DNA of 64,000 nt from a virus: the IMG/VR virus record IMGVR_UViG_3300010885_043119, positions 18,209 through 82,208 of that record, one strand, 5' to 3'. A program made the translations under genes and the position numbers. The notes beneath the pieces were generated by a model. The model was given only the letters and a program-made list of their open reading frames with translations. It was not told the origin of the DNA and searched no databases. Of this stretch, positions 42,072 through 49,931 are shown in pieces (position 1 is the first letter of the stretch; every line of letters begins with the position of its first letter).

Positions 42072-42236
42072 TCAGGGCTTATCAATGGACTTGCAACGAG
42101 AACACATTATGCGGTCTGGCACGTCCTTTAGTTTGACTACACTTGTATCATTCACAAAGGAATGCTTACAAGACGGTATGACTAGGTATTTGTTAAACTT
42201 GAGTAGTTCAACACCGACTATTTTGACACTTTTCAA
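42072..42236 (-). CDS. 54-aa zinc-finger protein, TTG start
   Basis: The frame opens at TTG (42234-42236) after GGAAGTGAGG. The product has CKHSF and, 20 residues later, CSRCKSIDKP at its end, a CxH...CxxC metal site. Its stop lies within the hairpin preceding the terminator. It is the only sensible gene in this interval; the plus-strand frame here has no ribosome site. Confidence 0.55.
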   Translation of the reverse strand: MKSVKIVGVELLKFNKYLVIPSCKHSFVNDTSVVKLKDVPDRIMCSRCKSIDKP

Positions 42237-42247
42237 GCCTCACTTCC

Positions 42248-42463
42248 TTACCGGACTAGGCTTGCAAGGTCGTAGGCTTTTACAAGCCTGTCCGGTATCT
42301 TGAATTTTCTTTCATACAACTCTCGTACCCTTTCACAGAAGTCATCATCATCAAATTTGCTTAGGGGCATAGCCCTAGGGTTGACCTTAAATATCTTAGA
42401 AGCCATTCTTCTACTACTTAGTAGTATAATCCTTCTGGCTTTACATTGCCTGCTTTTTTTCAT
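42248..42463 (-). CDS. Small basic protein
   Basis: A 71-aa protein with a strongly basic N-terminus (KKSRQCKARRIILLSSRR). No family recognised. Ribosome site weak (AAAGG, 12 bases away), one base downstream of the next gene. Confidence 0.45.
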   Translation of the reverse strand: MKKSRQCKARRIILLSSRRMASKIFKVNPRAMPLSKFDDDDFCERVRELYERKFKIPDRLVKAYDLASLVR

Positions 42464-42464
42464 A

Positions 42465-42863
42465 TTAAACTTTGCCTTTCATAGCTTCTAGTTGGGCTTC
42501 TGAGTTATTTAGTTCTTTCTTAAGCTTAGTTATTTGCAAAGCTAAATCGCTAGCAAGTTTATCCATACCTGCTAATATGCCGGCCATAACATCTGACTGA
42601 TGTCTCACTAGCTTTGCTGTTTGTATCATCAAGCTATAAAGCTCATCAGGCCTATTTACTGACCCTCGTCTTCCTATCATTATTCCGTAAGGAAATAGTT
42701 CCTGCCCTACTGACCAGTCTATTACTAAAGCTACAGATCTAACTTCAGGAATGTTTTCAAGCACTTCATTTATAACTTCAGTAAACCTATCAGTAGCTTC
42801 TTCGTGTCTAAGCTTTACTGTTTTTACTGCTTCCGACTGTTTAATCATTATCTCTTCGCTCAT
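42465..42863 (-). CDS. Hypothetical protein with C-terminal coiled coil
   Basis: A 132-aa protein. The N-terminal domain has SVALVIDWSVGQELFPYG and the last 35 residues form a likely coiled coil (LALQITKLKKELNNSEAQLE). No family recognised. Ribosome site GGAGACGCA. Confidence 0.55.
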   Translation of the reverse strand: MSEEIMIKQSEAVKTVKLRHEEATDRFTEVINEVLENIPEVRSVALVIDWSVGQELFPYGIMIGRRGSVNRPDELYSLMIQTAKLVRHQSDVMAGILAGMDKLASDLALQITKLKKELNNSEAQLEAMKGKV

Positions 42864-43170
42864 TGCGTCTCCTAAGTTCTAGTTCTATTTCGTGCTCAAT
42901 AGCTCTACTTGCCAACCACACAGGCAGTAACAGTATAAGGCTGAGACCATTAAAGCAACATAAAACTGTAATCCAAAATGATACGTGGTATCCAAGGCAA
43001 AATCGGCAAGATAAAAGTTCTCCTGCTAATGATGTGTATGCTGATTTAGATTCTCTCCACGCTTCAGCGTGAGCTCTAGCTGTAGAGAATATAGTGCCAT
43101 CAAACCAAGCGTCTAAAGTTCCTTTGCTTGCTAATGCAATTATTAAAGTTGTTAGAATGGCTTCTATCAA
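42841..43170 (-). CDS. Membrane protein (DUF1360-like), TTG start
   Basis: A 109-aa protein, start at the TTG at 43168-43170 because AAGGAGG lies four bases before it. An N-terminal hydrophobic stretch (IEAILTTLIIALAS) and a second one (FWITVLCCFNGLSLILLLPVW) flank LLSCRFCLGYHVS. The C-x-x-C-L-G-x-x-x-x motif at the head of a membrane helix resembles DUF1360 membrane proteins. Charged tail ELELRRRNERRD. Inner membrane location likely. Confidence 0.55.
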   Translation of the reverse strand: MIEAILTTLIIALASKGTLDAWFDGTIFSTARAHAEAWRESKSAYTSLAGELLSCRFCLGYHVSFWITVLCCFNGLSLILLLPVWLASRAIEHEIELELRRRNERRDND

Positions 43171-43183
43171 TTTAGCCTCCTTG

Positions 43184-43756
43184 CTATATAGAGTAATTAT
43201 CAATCCTAGCGTACCCAAATAAGTGAGACATATTATCTATTTCTTCTACTACTTCTGGCCACTTTTTAAAGTCGAGTCTATTTAATTTTGCATGTCTTCT
43301 TGAATTTACTTTTGTAGGTTTAGGAAGTTTGCTTATTCCTAGCGAGCTTGTAAGAAGGTAGTAACCTTCGCTACTGCTTGACCTAAGGTCTTCAACCCTA
43401 TAAAACTTGTCAGTTAGCTGCATACACAGCTTGTTCCAATTTATCCAAAACATAGCTGCCCTTAGAGCGCTATTTTTTATTTCTAATAAACCAGCTGATT
43501 CTTTTGACACAGCTTTCCATAAAGACCTTTTGTGTGTGGTTAGGCTAGATATAGCCGACCAAGGTTCTCTAACTTGATGAAGTACCGTAGGGTTTAGAGG
43601 CTGCCATATGTCCTTCAGCCTACTCATTACCATAGGCCAGCCTATTCCTCCGTCTTCCTGTAAGACTTCATGACCTATCTTGAATCCAGCGGCTTTTAGC
43701 TGTGAGTGTACAGCTGACGTTCCACTTCTTCCACATCCTACTATTACAAGCTTCAT
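43184..43756 (-). CDS. Second sulfotransferase-like P-loop protein
   Basis: A 190-aa protein. The N-terminal loop KLVIVGCGRSGTSAVHSQL is the 5'-phosphosulfate-binding site of the sulfotransferase family, and LHQVREPWSAISSL fits the 3'-phosphate-binding strand (R...S). Shorter than most family members. Substrate unknown. Ribosome site AAGGAAGTCCAAGC. Confidence 0.62.
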   Translation of the reverse strand: MKLVIVGCGRSGTSAVHSQLKAAGFKIGHEVLQEDGGIGWPMVMSRLKDIWQPLNPTVLHQVREPWSAISSLTTHKRSLWKAVSKESAGLLEIKNSALRAAMFWINWNKLCMQLTDKFYRVEDLRSSSSEGYYLLTSSLGISKLPKPTKVNSRRHAKLNRLDFKKWPEVVEEIDNMSHLFGYARIDNYSI

Positions 43757-43783
43757 GCTTGGACTTCCTTGACTAGTAAAATA

Positions 43784-43817
43784 ACAGACCGATCCTTTAT
43801 TACCAGAATCGGTCTGT
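43784..43817 (-). terminator. Rho-independent terminator
   Basis: A perfect 10-bp stem ACAGACCGAT / ATCGGTCTGT with a 14-nt loop, followed on the minus strand by TATTTTAC. Ends the 43.8-44.5 kb group. Confidence 0.65.
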
Positions 43818-43822
43818 CCTCC

Positions 43823-44113
43823 TTAATACCTGTTCTTAGATCTCCTCTTACGATGATAGCCGCTACCGTTATATCGACTTTTTGTTAGTCTTATATAGGA
43901 GCTGTCAAGGTGACGAGTAAACTTACCTGGCGCCCAGAAAGGTTTACCCTCATTGATATTACTATCGGTTCGTAAAAATATGTAACAAAGAACAAAGCTA
44001 AAACAAATAGGTATAATTGACTTAAGAGCTGCTGCAGCCACTAGGCCACCTGCGATAACCCAAAAGCTTATTGTTACCTTATCGTCCTCAGGAGTGTACA
44101 ATCTATAGCTCAT
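43823..44113 (-). CDS. Small membrane protein
   Basis: A 96-aa protein, start taken at MSYRLYTPEDD. Two adjacent hydrophobic segments (SFWVIAGGLVAAAALKSIIP and ICFSFVLCYIFL), then a very basic C-terminus ending HRKRRSKNRY. Inner-membrane protein of unknown role; a longer start nine codons upstream overlaps the next gene and has no ribosome site. Confidence 0.5.
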   Translation of the reverse strand: MSYRLYTPEDDKVTISFWVIAGGLVAAAALKSIIPICFSFVLCYIFLRTDSNINEGKPFWAPGKFTRHLDSSYIRLTKSRYNGSGYHRKRRSKNRY

Positions 44114-44118
44114 TATTA

Positions 44119-44328
44119 TTATAGAGTTCCATAGGGCCATTCACGTGATATACCTCTATCAGGAGGCGGCGACCCTTCATTAGGTCGATTGTGCTCTATA
44201 TCGTAAGGAGGCTTAAGTGGATAATTCATGGAAGCTAAGTTTCCAAGCGCCAGTCTACTAGCTGGCAGCCTTTGGGTTGAAATCAATCCTGAACGCTCTA
44301 GAAACCTCTTAGGTGAACGGTTTGCCAT
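44119..44328 (-). CDS. Small basic protein
   Basis: A 69-aa protein, start at MANRSPKRFLERSG with GAGGTAAAGTTTCA upstream. Pro- and Arg-rich, no family recognised. Confidence 0.5.
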   Translation of the reverse strand: MANRSPKRFLERSGLISTQRLPASRLALGNLASMNYPLKPPYDIEHNRPNEGSPPPDRGISREWPYGTL

Positions 44329-44383
44329 TGAAACTTTACCTCTTTTTTTAAAGTAAGTGTATGTACCTAACGGGCTCACAAGG

Positions 44384-44518
44384 CTAGAATCCAGCGAAGG
44401 CTAAGACCATCAATAGAGCTATAAGACAGGCTAGGCCTATCGGCTCCATTGAATCAGCCATGCTGTATCCGTCAGAACCATACTCGTCCTCTACCCTCTC
44501 AGAGATTCTGTATAACAT
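44384..44518 (-). CDS. 44-aa single-pass membrane protein, divergent to terminase
   Basis: Start at MLYRISERVED because TGGAG precedes it. One hydrophobic segment at the C-terminus (GLACLIALLMVLAFAGF). Its ATG and the terminase ATG overlap on opposite strands in one CATG. Holin-like size, but with only one membrane helix; function unknown. Confidence 0.5.
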   Translation of the reverse strand: MLYRISERVEDEYGSDGYSMADSMEPIGLACLIALLMVLAFAGF

Positions 44519-46325
44519 GATTAGTACTCCAAACCCAACAGATAAAGCCTCTAAAAGCCAAAAGAGCTTAGACGAAGTAGTAGCCAGAATAAAACAGGGG
44601 GCTATTCCTAACCTATCCTGTATTCTACCAGCAATACTCAATCTCGATGGTAAACCCTACAGCTTAGAAAAGCACTATCAATTTGAGTCGCTCTTCAATG
44701 TTTATATGCCTAGGCGCACCATATTGAAGACTGGGCGTCAGGTTGGTAAAAGCACGGTTATCTCGGCGCATGGAGTTATAACTTGTGCCACTATACCTTA
44801 CTTTAGAAACCTTTATATTACTCCTTTGTTTGAACAGGTGCGCCGCCTGTCCAGTAACTACGTTCGCCCTTTTATAGAGCAGTCTCCGGTTAAATCAGTA
44901 TTGATAGGCCCAGAGACAGAGAACAGTGTTTTGCAGCGAAGCTTTCGCAACAACAGCATGATGCAGTTCTCATTTGCCTTACTCGACGCCGACCGAGTGC
45001 GTGGTATTCGGGCTGATCAAGTGGTTATTGACGAAGTACAGGATATGGACGGTGACCATATACCTGTTATCCGTGAAACCATGTCAGCTAGCGAATGGGG
45101 AACCATGAAGATAGCTGGAACCCCTAAGACACTTGATAATACCATTGAAAGGGAATGGCTATCATCTTCACAGGCTGAGTGGTGTATAACCTGTAGCGCC
45201 TGCAAGTATCTAAATGTTTCGTCTGTTAATCATGACCTTATTGCCATGATTGGCCCGGTTAGGGCTGATATATGCGAAGAACGACCCGGCACAGTTTGCG
45301 CTAAGTGCTTCGCTATTATCCATCCCAGAAATGGAAGATGGATTCACAAACATCCTGAAAGAAGGTTAAACTATGCTGGCTATCATATTCCGCAACCAAT
45401 TATGCATATTCACTACTCACGACCTGATAAGTGGGCTGAGTTGAATGCAAAGAGAGAAGGGATGGGAAACTATACGCATGAGAAATTCTTAAACGAAGTA
45501 TTAGGTGAAAGCTCTGGAGCAGGTTTACAGCTTGTGTCCATGCTTGAACTGCAAGCAGCTTCAAATCCAGATCTTAAAAATAATCCTAGAGATCCATCTG
45601 CCAACTGTAAGGAAGAACTACTAAGAAAGTACGCACATCGAGTTCTCGCGGTTGACTGGGGAGGTGGCGGTGAGAAAGGCGTAAGCTTGACCGTGCTTGC
45701 TGTAATGGGAATTACGGCTACAGGTTTAATAGAGGTAATATGGGCAAAGAGGTTACTTACGCCTCATGACCATATGGCTGAAGCTGCAGAGTGTCTAAAG
45801 ATTTACAGAATGTACAAATGCGAGTTTATAACTCATGACTTCTCAGGAGCAGGTGTAGTCAGAGAGACAGTGCTTGTTCAGTCAGGAATATCTCCATCTA
45901 GCTTGCTTCCAGTGCAGTACGTTAGGGCTGCTAGCAAAGGTATGTTTACCTATGTTCCAGCCGCTCCAGCTCATCCTAGGCCTCACTACAGAGCTGATAA
46001 GACTAGAAGCCTGCTTACTACATGTTCTGCAATTAGAACCAAGAAGATACGATTCTTTGCCTACGATTATATTAGCTCTGAAGATCCTGGACTTATTCAA
46101 GACTTCCTAGCCTTAATTGAGAACAAGACTACTACAGCTGCTGGATCTGACATATACACTATTCAGAGAAACCCAGCCATGTCTGATGACTTTGCTCAGT
46201 CAGTAAACATTGGAGCTTTGTGCTTATGGCACATGACAGGAAGATGGCCTGACTTCAAGACAGACAAGTACTCTATAACTAGAGAGCAGTCTATGGAGTC
46301 TGGAATGTCCGGTTGGAACACTTAA
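44517..46325 (+). CDS. terL: Terminase large subunit
   Basis: A 602-aa packaging motor ATPase/nuclease, start at MISTPNPTDKASK; an earlier ATG at 44460 would lengthen it by 19 residues but has no ribosome site. Walker A TGRQVGKSTVISA, Walker B VVIDEVQDMDGD, and C-terminal RNase-H-fold nuclease residues in VLAVDWGGGGEKG and THDFSGAG. A zinc-ribbon-like insertion (CITCSACKY and CAKCFAIIH) lies between motor and nuclease. It cuts and pumps concatemeric DNA into proheads. No small subunit was recognised nearby. Confidence 0.88.
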   Translation: MISTPNPTDKASKSQKSLDEVVARIKQGAIPNLSCILPAILNLDGKPYSLEKHYQFESLFNVYMPRRTILKTGRQVGKSTVISAHGVITCATIPYFRNLYITPLFEQVRRLSSNYVRPFIEQSPVKSVLIGPETENSVLQRSFRNNSMMQFSFALLDADRVRGIRADQVVIDEVQDMDGDHIPVIRETMSASEWGTMKIAGTPKTLDNTIEREWLSSSQAEWCITCSACKYLNVSSVNHDLIAMIGPVRADICEERPGTVCAKCFAIIHPRNGRWIHKHPERRLNYAGYHIPQPIMHIHYSRPDKWAELNAKREGMGNYTHEKFLNEVLGESSGAGLQLVSMLELQAASNPDLKNNPRDPSANCKEELLRKYAHRVLAVDWGGGGEKGVSLTVLAVMGITATGLIEVIWAKRLLTPHDHMAEAAECLKIYRMYKCEFITHDFSGAGVVRETVLVQSGISPSSLLPVQYVRAASKGMFTYVPAAPAHPRPHYRADKTRSLLTTCSAIRTKKIRFFAYDYISSEDPGLIQDFLALIENKTTTAAGSDIYTIQRNPAMSDDFAQSVNIGALCLWHMTGRWPDFKTDKYSITREQSMESGMSGWNT

Positions 46326-48814
46326 AGCTTGGTAGACCACTCATCCCAATTAATTGGGTCTATTACCCAGCAAGGTATTCTTGTGTCTGGATTGTTAGCG
46401 TAGTCTAGTATCGTCTTAGTAGCCAGTAGCGATTGTGCCAGTCTACTGGGCTCTAGCAGCGGTATGTTGTGAGCTTTACATGCGTTAAAGAGCTCTCTGC
46501 ATTCCATCCATATATATTCACCAAACTTGACTACTCTTGTTGACTTACGCTTACAAGACTTTTCAAAGTAACCCATATTGATGAACTTACCACATAGAGC
46601 AGTGAACGAGTTGGTTATAGACTTGTTCAGGCTGTTTGATAAGTCTGAGTCTATCATGGTAGCTCCCATGATTAAGCCGTGAGTGGCTATCTTGTTTGCG
46701 TTGCACCAGTCTTCCAATGCATTAACTGTTTTGTGGATCAGATCGAATCCGGCTGTTTTATAACCGCACTTAGCCATCCAAGATAGAAAGTTTAGAGATA
46801 ATTTGTTTAGTGCTGACTCTGTGTCTCTTGTTATCTCTACAGCACTTGGCCTAAGGTATACCCATCTAGATATGGTTCTACAGCCAAGAAGCGCCATGTA
46901 GTCCATTGAAATTATGCAGTTTCTAGCCCCTGTAGCCTTTTCTACTCCAAGCCTTTGAATAGGCGCGTCAGGCTTATCTGGAGCTATCACTACAGGTAAT
47001 GTGCTTTTGGTTTCGTCGGCTAGGGTCGTAGATATGACTGACTTGGTAAATACAGGGCCTGTAAGTTTATTCGTATAGCACCCCAGTTTATTTCCAATAA
47101 ATTTAATATCTTCAAAAGATTCTGGGTCTACCCCTATACCTACTGTGCCTAGTCCTATCTTGCTAGCTATTGCGTTAGCCATGCAAGGTATTATTACAGC
47201 CCACACCAATGCCGATTTCTCATCTGACAGAGCTCCTTTTTCAAAGGCTGTCATAGGCTCGTTAATAAAGCATTCAGTTCCGTTAAGCTTCCTATAGGTG
47301 TTTATGTCTGTTATCTCGCCTTTTGAGCCTATTTCGAACTTGTAGAAGCTATACTCTATGTCTTGCTTCTCTGCTGCTATAGCTGTAAGTACTTCTCTAT
47401 CAGGAGGCTTAGACATCAGAGCTATCTTTGCTGCTACTTTAGAGTATCTGTTGTTACACACAGGTAGCTGCATATCGTTTTTAATACAGAATGCTTTAAG
47501 CCACTTTGAAAAGTTTTGATCTATAGCTGTCATGTTAGCTTTAAACGGAGCTTCTACTCCTCCACACTTTACCCTTCCTGTGTAGTAGTTCTTAGATCCC
47601 TCTATGGCTATCTTGTCTATTTTAAGAATAGCATCGCACATTAGCTTTTCTTTGCAGTAGATTCCGTCTGGTCTTTCTTCGTAGCTAACTCCATCGTAGG
47701 TTACTCTTGCCCAGCCTACGTCCAGTGGAGACGTCTCCACTTTCTTCTTAACAACACCAGAGGCATGGACCTTAGCTATCCACTTTGAAGGACCCATCCA
47801 TCCAGCTTCCCAAGACCCTGGGTTTTGAGATACTCTTATAACCGAGCTAAAGGCTGATAGTGTTTCAGCTTTTTCACCTACTACTGTAATAACTTTGTTT
47901 TCAGAACTTAGCACTCTCCATGCATCCGACAGTCTTGATTCGTCTTCAGGTATGGCTAGTATTGGTGGAAAGCTGTTGTGCCTATCTACGTAGTCTAAGG
48001 CAAGCCTTACAGTATCTATCATGTCTCCGCTCACAACTAAGTTATCATGGCTTGACCTTAAGGCTTCCTCTAGGAACAGCATTCCGCATTCATTGTCGTG
48101 AGGACCCCATAGTTTATAGGACATGTGCCTACACACTACTCTTAGATCTGGGCTGGCAAGGTTTCCTATAATTACAAGCGTCTTTATTCTTCCTGGCATG
48201 TCAAAGGCTGGTATTACACATACTTCGTCCCATCCTTCTCCTGTAAATGTTCGGTTGTTTCCTAGGTTTACGTGGTCATGCCCGTTGTTTGACATAGTAA
48301 GTGCTTTATCTACGTCTAACTTATTGCAAAATCCTACAAGAGTGCTTCCTAGCGCTTCCCAGTTATGCCCTATTTTTAGACCCATCTTAGCAGCTATAAC
48401 CCTGTGGTCTGGTAGCATATTCTTGCTGTTTTCTTTACACTTCTCCCATAACTCAAGCACTTTGACTCTCATGCCTATTGTTCGTATTAGGTAGTCTTGA
48501 ACCTTTTTACCGTAATTTGCTGGTGAGTCGTCTATATCCCCGCTAGCCACTAACGCTGCAATAGCTTCGCTTACAGTTATTTTAAGCTTTCCAGCCATAA
48601 GCTCTATCATGTCTCCAGACTTGCGGCATGACTTACAGTAAAACCATTGTCCTGTTGTGGAGTAATCGTCATATATGGTAAGATTGCTTGGGCAGAAAGC
48701 GCACGGTATTTCAATTGGTAGCGCGCTGCTACTGGGTTTGATGTTTAGAATAGACATCACCTTGTTCCAACTAACACCGGCATGGAAGTTTAAACTAATC
48801 GGAGTATTTGCCAT
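46322..48814 (-). CDS. CHC2-zinc-finger, primase-like large protein
   Basis: About 830 aa from MANTPISLNFHAGVS; a TTG 18 codons upstream (after AGGAA) is an alternative. The N-terminus has a DnaG-type zinc ribbon: CAFCPSN ... WFYCKSCRKSGDMIELMAG. A degenerate TOPRIM may follow (NLVVSGDMIDTVRLAL where EGxxD is expected, then LAIPEDES). The rest is unrecognised. A replicative primase already exists at 14644, so this may be a packaging- or virion-associated relative. It is convergent with terminase (4-bp overlap). Carries palindrome copy 5. Confidence 0.6.
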   Translation of the reverse strand: MANTPISLNFHAGVSWNKVMSILNIKPSSSALPIEIPCAFCPSNLTIYDDYSTTGQWFYCKSCRKSGDMIELMAGKLKITVSEAIAALVASGDIDDSPANYGKKVQDYLIRTIGMRVKVLELWEKCKENSKNMLPDHRVIAAKMGLKIGHNWEALGSTLVGFCNKLDVDKALTMSNNGHDHVNLGNNRTFTGEGWDEVCVIPAFDMPGRIKTLVIIGNLASPDLRVVCRHMSYKLWGPHDNECGMLFLEEALRSSHDNLVVSGDMIDTVRLALDYVDRHNSFPPILAIPEDESRLSDAWRVLSSENKVITVVGEKAETLSAFSSVIRVSQNPGSWEAGWMGPSKWIAKVHASGVVKKKVETSPLDVGWARVTYDGVSYEERPDGIYCKEKLMCDAILKIDKIAIEGSKNYYTGRVKCGGVEAPFKANMTAIDQNFSKWLKAFCIKNDMQLPVCNNRYSKVAAKIALMSKPPDREVLTAIAAEKQDIEYSFYKFEIGSKGEITDINTYRKLNGTECFINEPMTAFEKGALSDEKSALVWAVIIPCMANAIASKIGLGTVGIGVDPESFEDIKFIGNKLGCYTNKLTGPVFTKSVISTTLADETKSTLPVVIAPDKPDAPIQRLGVEKATGARNCIISMDYMALLGCRTISRWVYLRPSAVEITRDTESALNKLSLNFLSWMAKCGYKTAGFDLIHKTVNALEDWCNANKIATHGLIMGATMIDSDLSNSLNKSITNSFTALCGKFINMGYFEKSCKRKSTRVVKFGEYIWMECRELFNACKAHNIPLLEPSRLAQSLLATKTILDYANNPDTRIPCWVIDPINWDEWSTKL
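47724..47741. repeat. Dispersed palindrome, copy 5 (18 bp)
   Basis: AGTGGAGACGTCTCCACT, read as VETSPL inside the CHC2 protein gene. Confidence 0.9.
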
Positions 48815-49931
48815 GATCTTAGACCAATCTAATGATGGAGCTGGAGTAGGGTTGCATAGTATGACCAAGCTTTACGAAGTTCCTGAGTTTGTTAAGTCAG
48901 CTTCTACGTCGGACATTACAGGACAAGGAGGCAACCTAGCTCCTAACGTTTATGGCGACACTAGGACTTTAAAGTTCCCATGCCACAGCTCACCTGCAAC
49001 GTACGTTTCAATGTCTTACTTTTTAGACCAAGAACAGTCTCTTGGCAAGGTGGCTTCTGTAATCAAGTCACGAATACTTAAAGCTGCTGACTACTTTGGA
49101 ATCCGAGCAGACGTCGATAGCCTTGTAGAAAAGCACGCAGCTCTCAGGACACATTCTGAGAACGACCTGTCTGACTCTGACTTCGCTATGGTAGTTAACT
49201 TTGAAGACGGTAACAAGTCTAGAAGCTACCCTTTGCGTAACTCTGGCGAAGTTAAAGCTGCAGCTGATTGGATTGAAAAGTTTGCTGGAGACATAAACTT
49301 CCATGATAGAAAGATTATATCTAGCAAGATATTAGACAAAGCTTCCGAGTATGGAGTCAAGTTGGACAACGATGATACGTTGAATAAGTTAGCAGCCAAT
49401 GGCTTAGTGTCTAGGACTAAAGCCGCCAGCATGCTATTTGACAGAGCTAAGGCTCTTAAGACATTAAAGAAAGACTCAGACATACAGACTATGCTAGCAA
49501 AGACAGCTCAGCACGTATTAGAGTCTACTGATGCTGATTTAGATAAAGCAGCTTCAATTATAGAATCTGTAGATAAAGAGTATAAGCTTAAGTCTCTAGG
49601 TTCTTATTCTGACCTTTATTCTTTGTCTATTAAGAAAGCTTCAGAAACTTTAGACAGCCATGTTCAGCTTACTAACGGATCTGTATATAAAAAGGCCGCA
49701 CTTGAATCTATAGCTCTAGATGAGTTAAGGAGCGTTTTCGGTGAAGAATTCACTGATAGGGTTTCAAGCGGCGGCCTCTTGGTGGACTCTGAGAAACTAG
49801 CAGAAGAGCTTACAACACTTCCTAGGAAGGATGCAGGCTTATTTGATAAGCTTGTAGACAGCCTTGGTGTAAAGACTGCCTACAAGAAAGCATCTTTCGA
49901 TGCTATAAGAGTTGAAGACTTTATTCGGTAG
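48813..49931 (+). CDS. Hypothetical virion-region protein
   Basis: A 372-aa protein, start at MILDQSNDGAGVG because GGAG lies eight bases before that ATG. Helical, Lys/Ala/Ser-rich, with SRSYPLRNSGEVKAAADWIE. No family named, but it reads like a conserved phage protein. One of the few plus-strand genes and co-oriented with terminase, suggesting late expression. Convergent with the VWA gene (11-bp overlap). Confidence 0.6.
   Translation: MILDQSNDGAGVGLHSMTKLYEVPEFVKSASTSDITGQGGNLAPNVYGDTRTLKFPCHSSPATYVSMSYFLDQEQSLGKVASVIKSRILKAADYFGIRADVDSLVEKHAALRTHSENDLSDSDFAMVVNFEDGNKSRSYPLRNSGEVKAAADWIEKFAGDINFHDRKIISSKILDKASEYGVKLDNDDTLNKLAANGLVSRTKAASMLFDRAKALKTLKKDSDIQTMLAKTAQHVLESTDADLDKAASIIESVDKEYKLKSLGSYSDLYSLSIKKASETLDSHVQLTNGSVYKKAALESIALDELRSVFGEEFTDRVSSGGLLVDSEKLAEELTTLPRKDAGLFDKLVDSLGVKTAYKKASFDAIRVEDFIR

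Noticed and set aside
42085-42303. Plus-strand 72-aa ORF
   Set aside because: No ribosome site, runs antisense to a TTG-start zinc protein with a good ribosome site and into the hairpin region.
43823-44113. VirB3/TraL-type conjugation protein
   Set aside because: Only hydrophobicity and size agree; no conserved residues and no other conjugation genes nearby.
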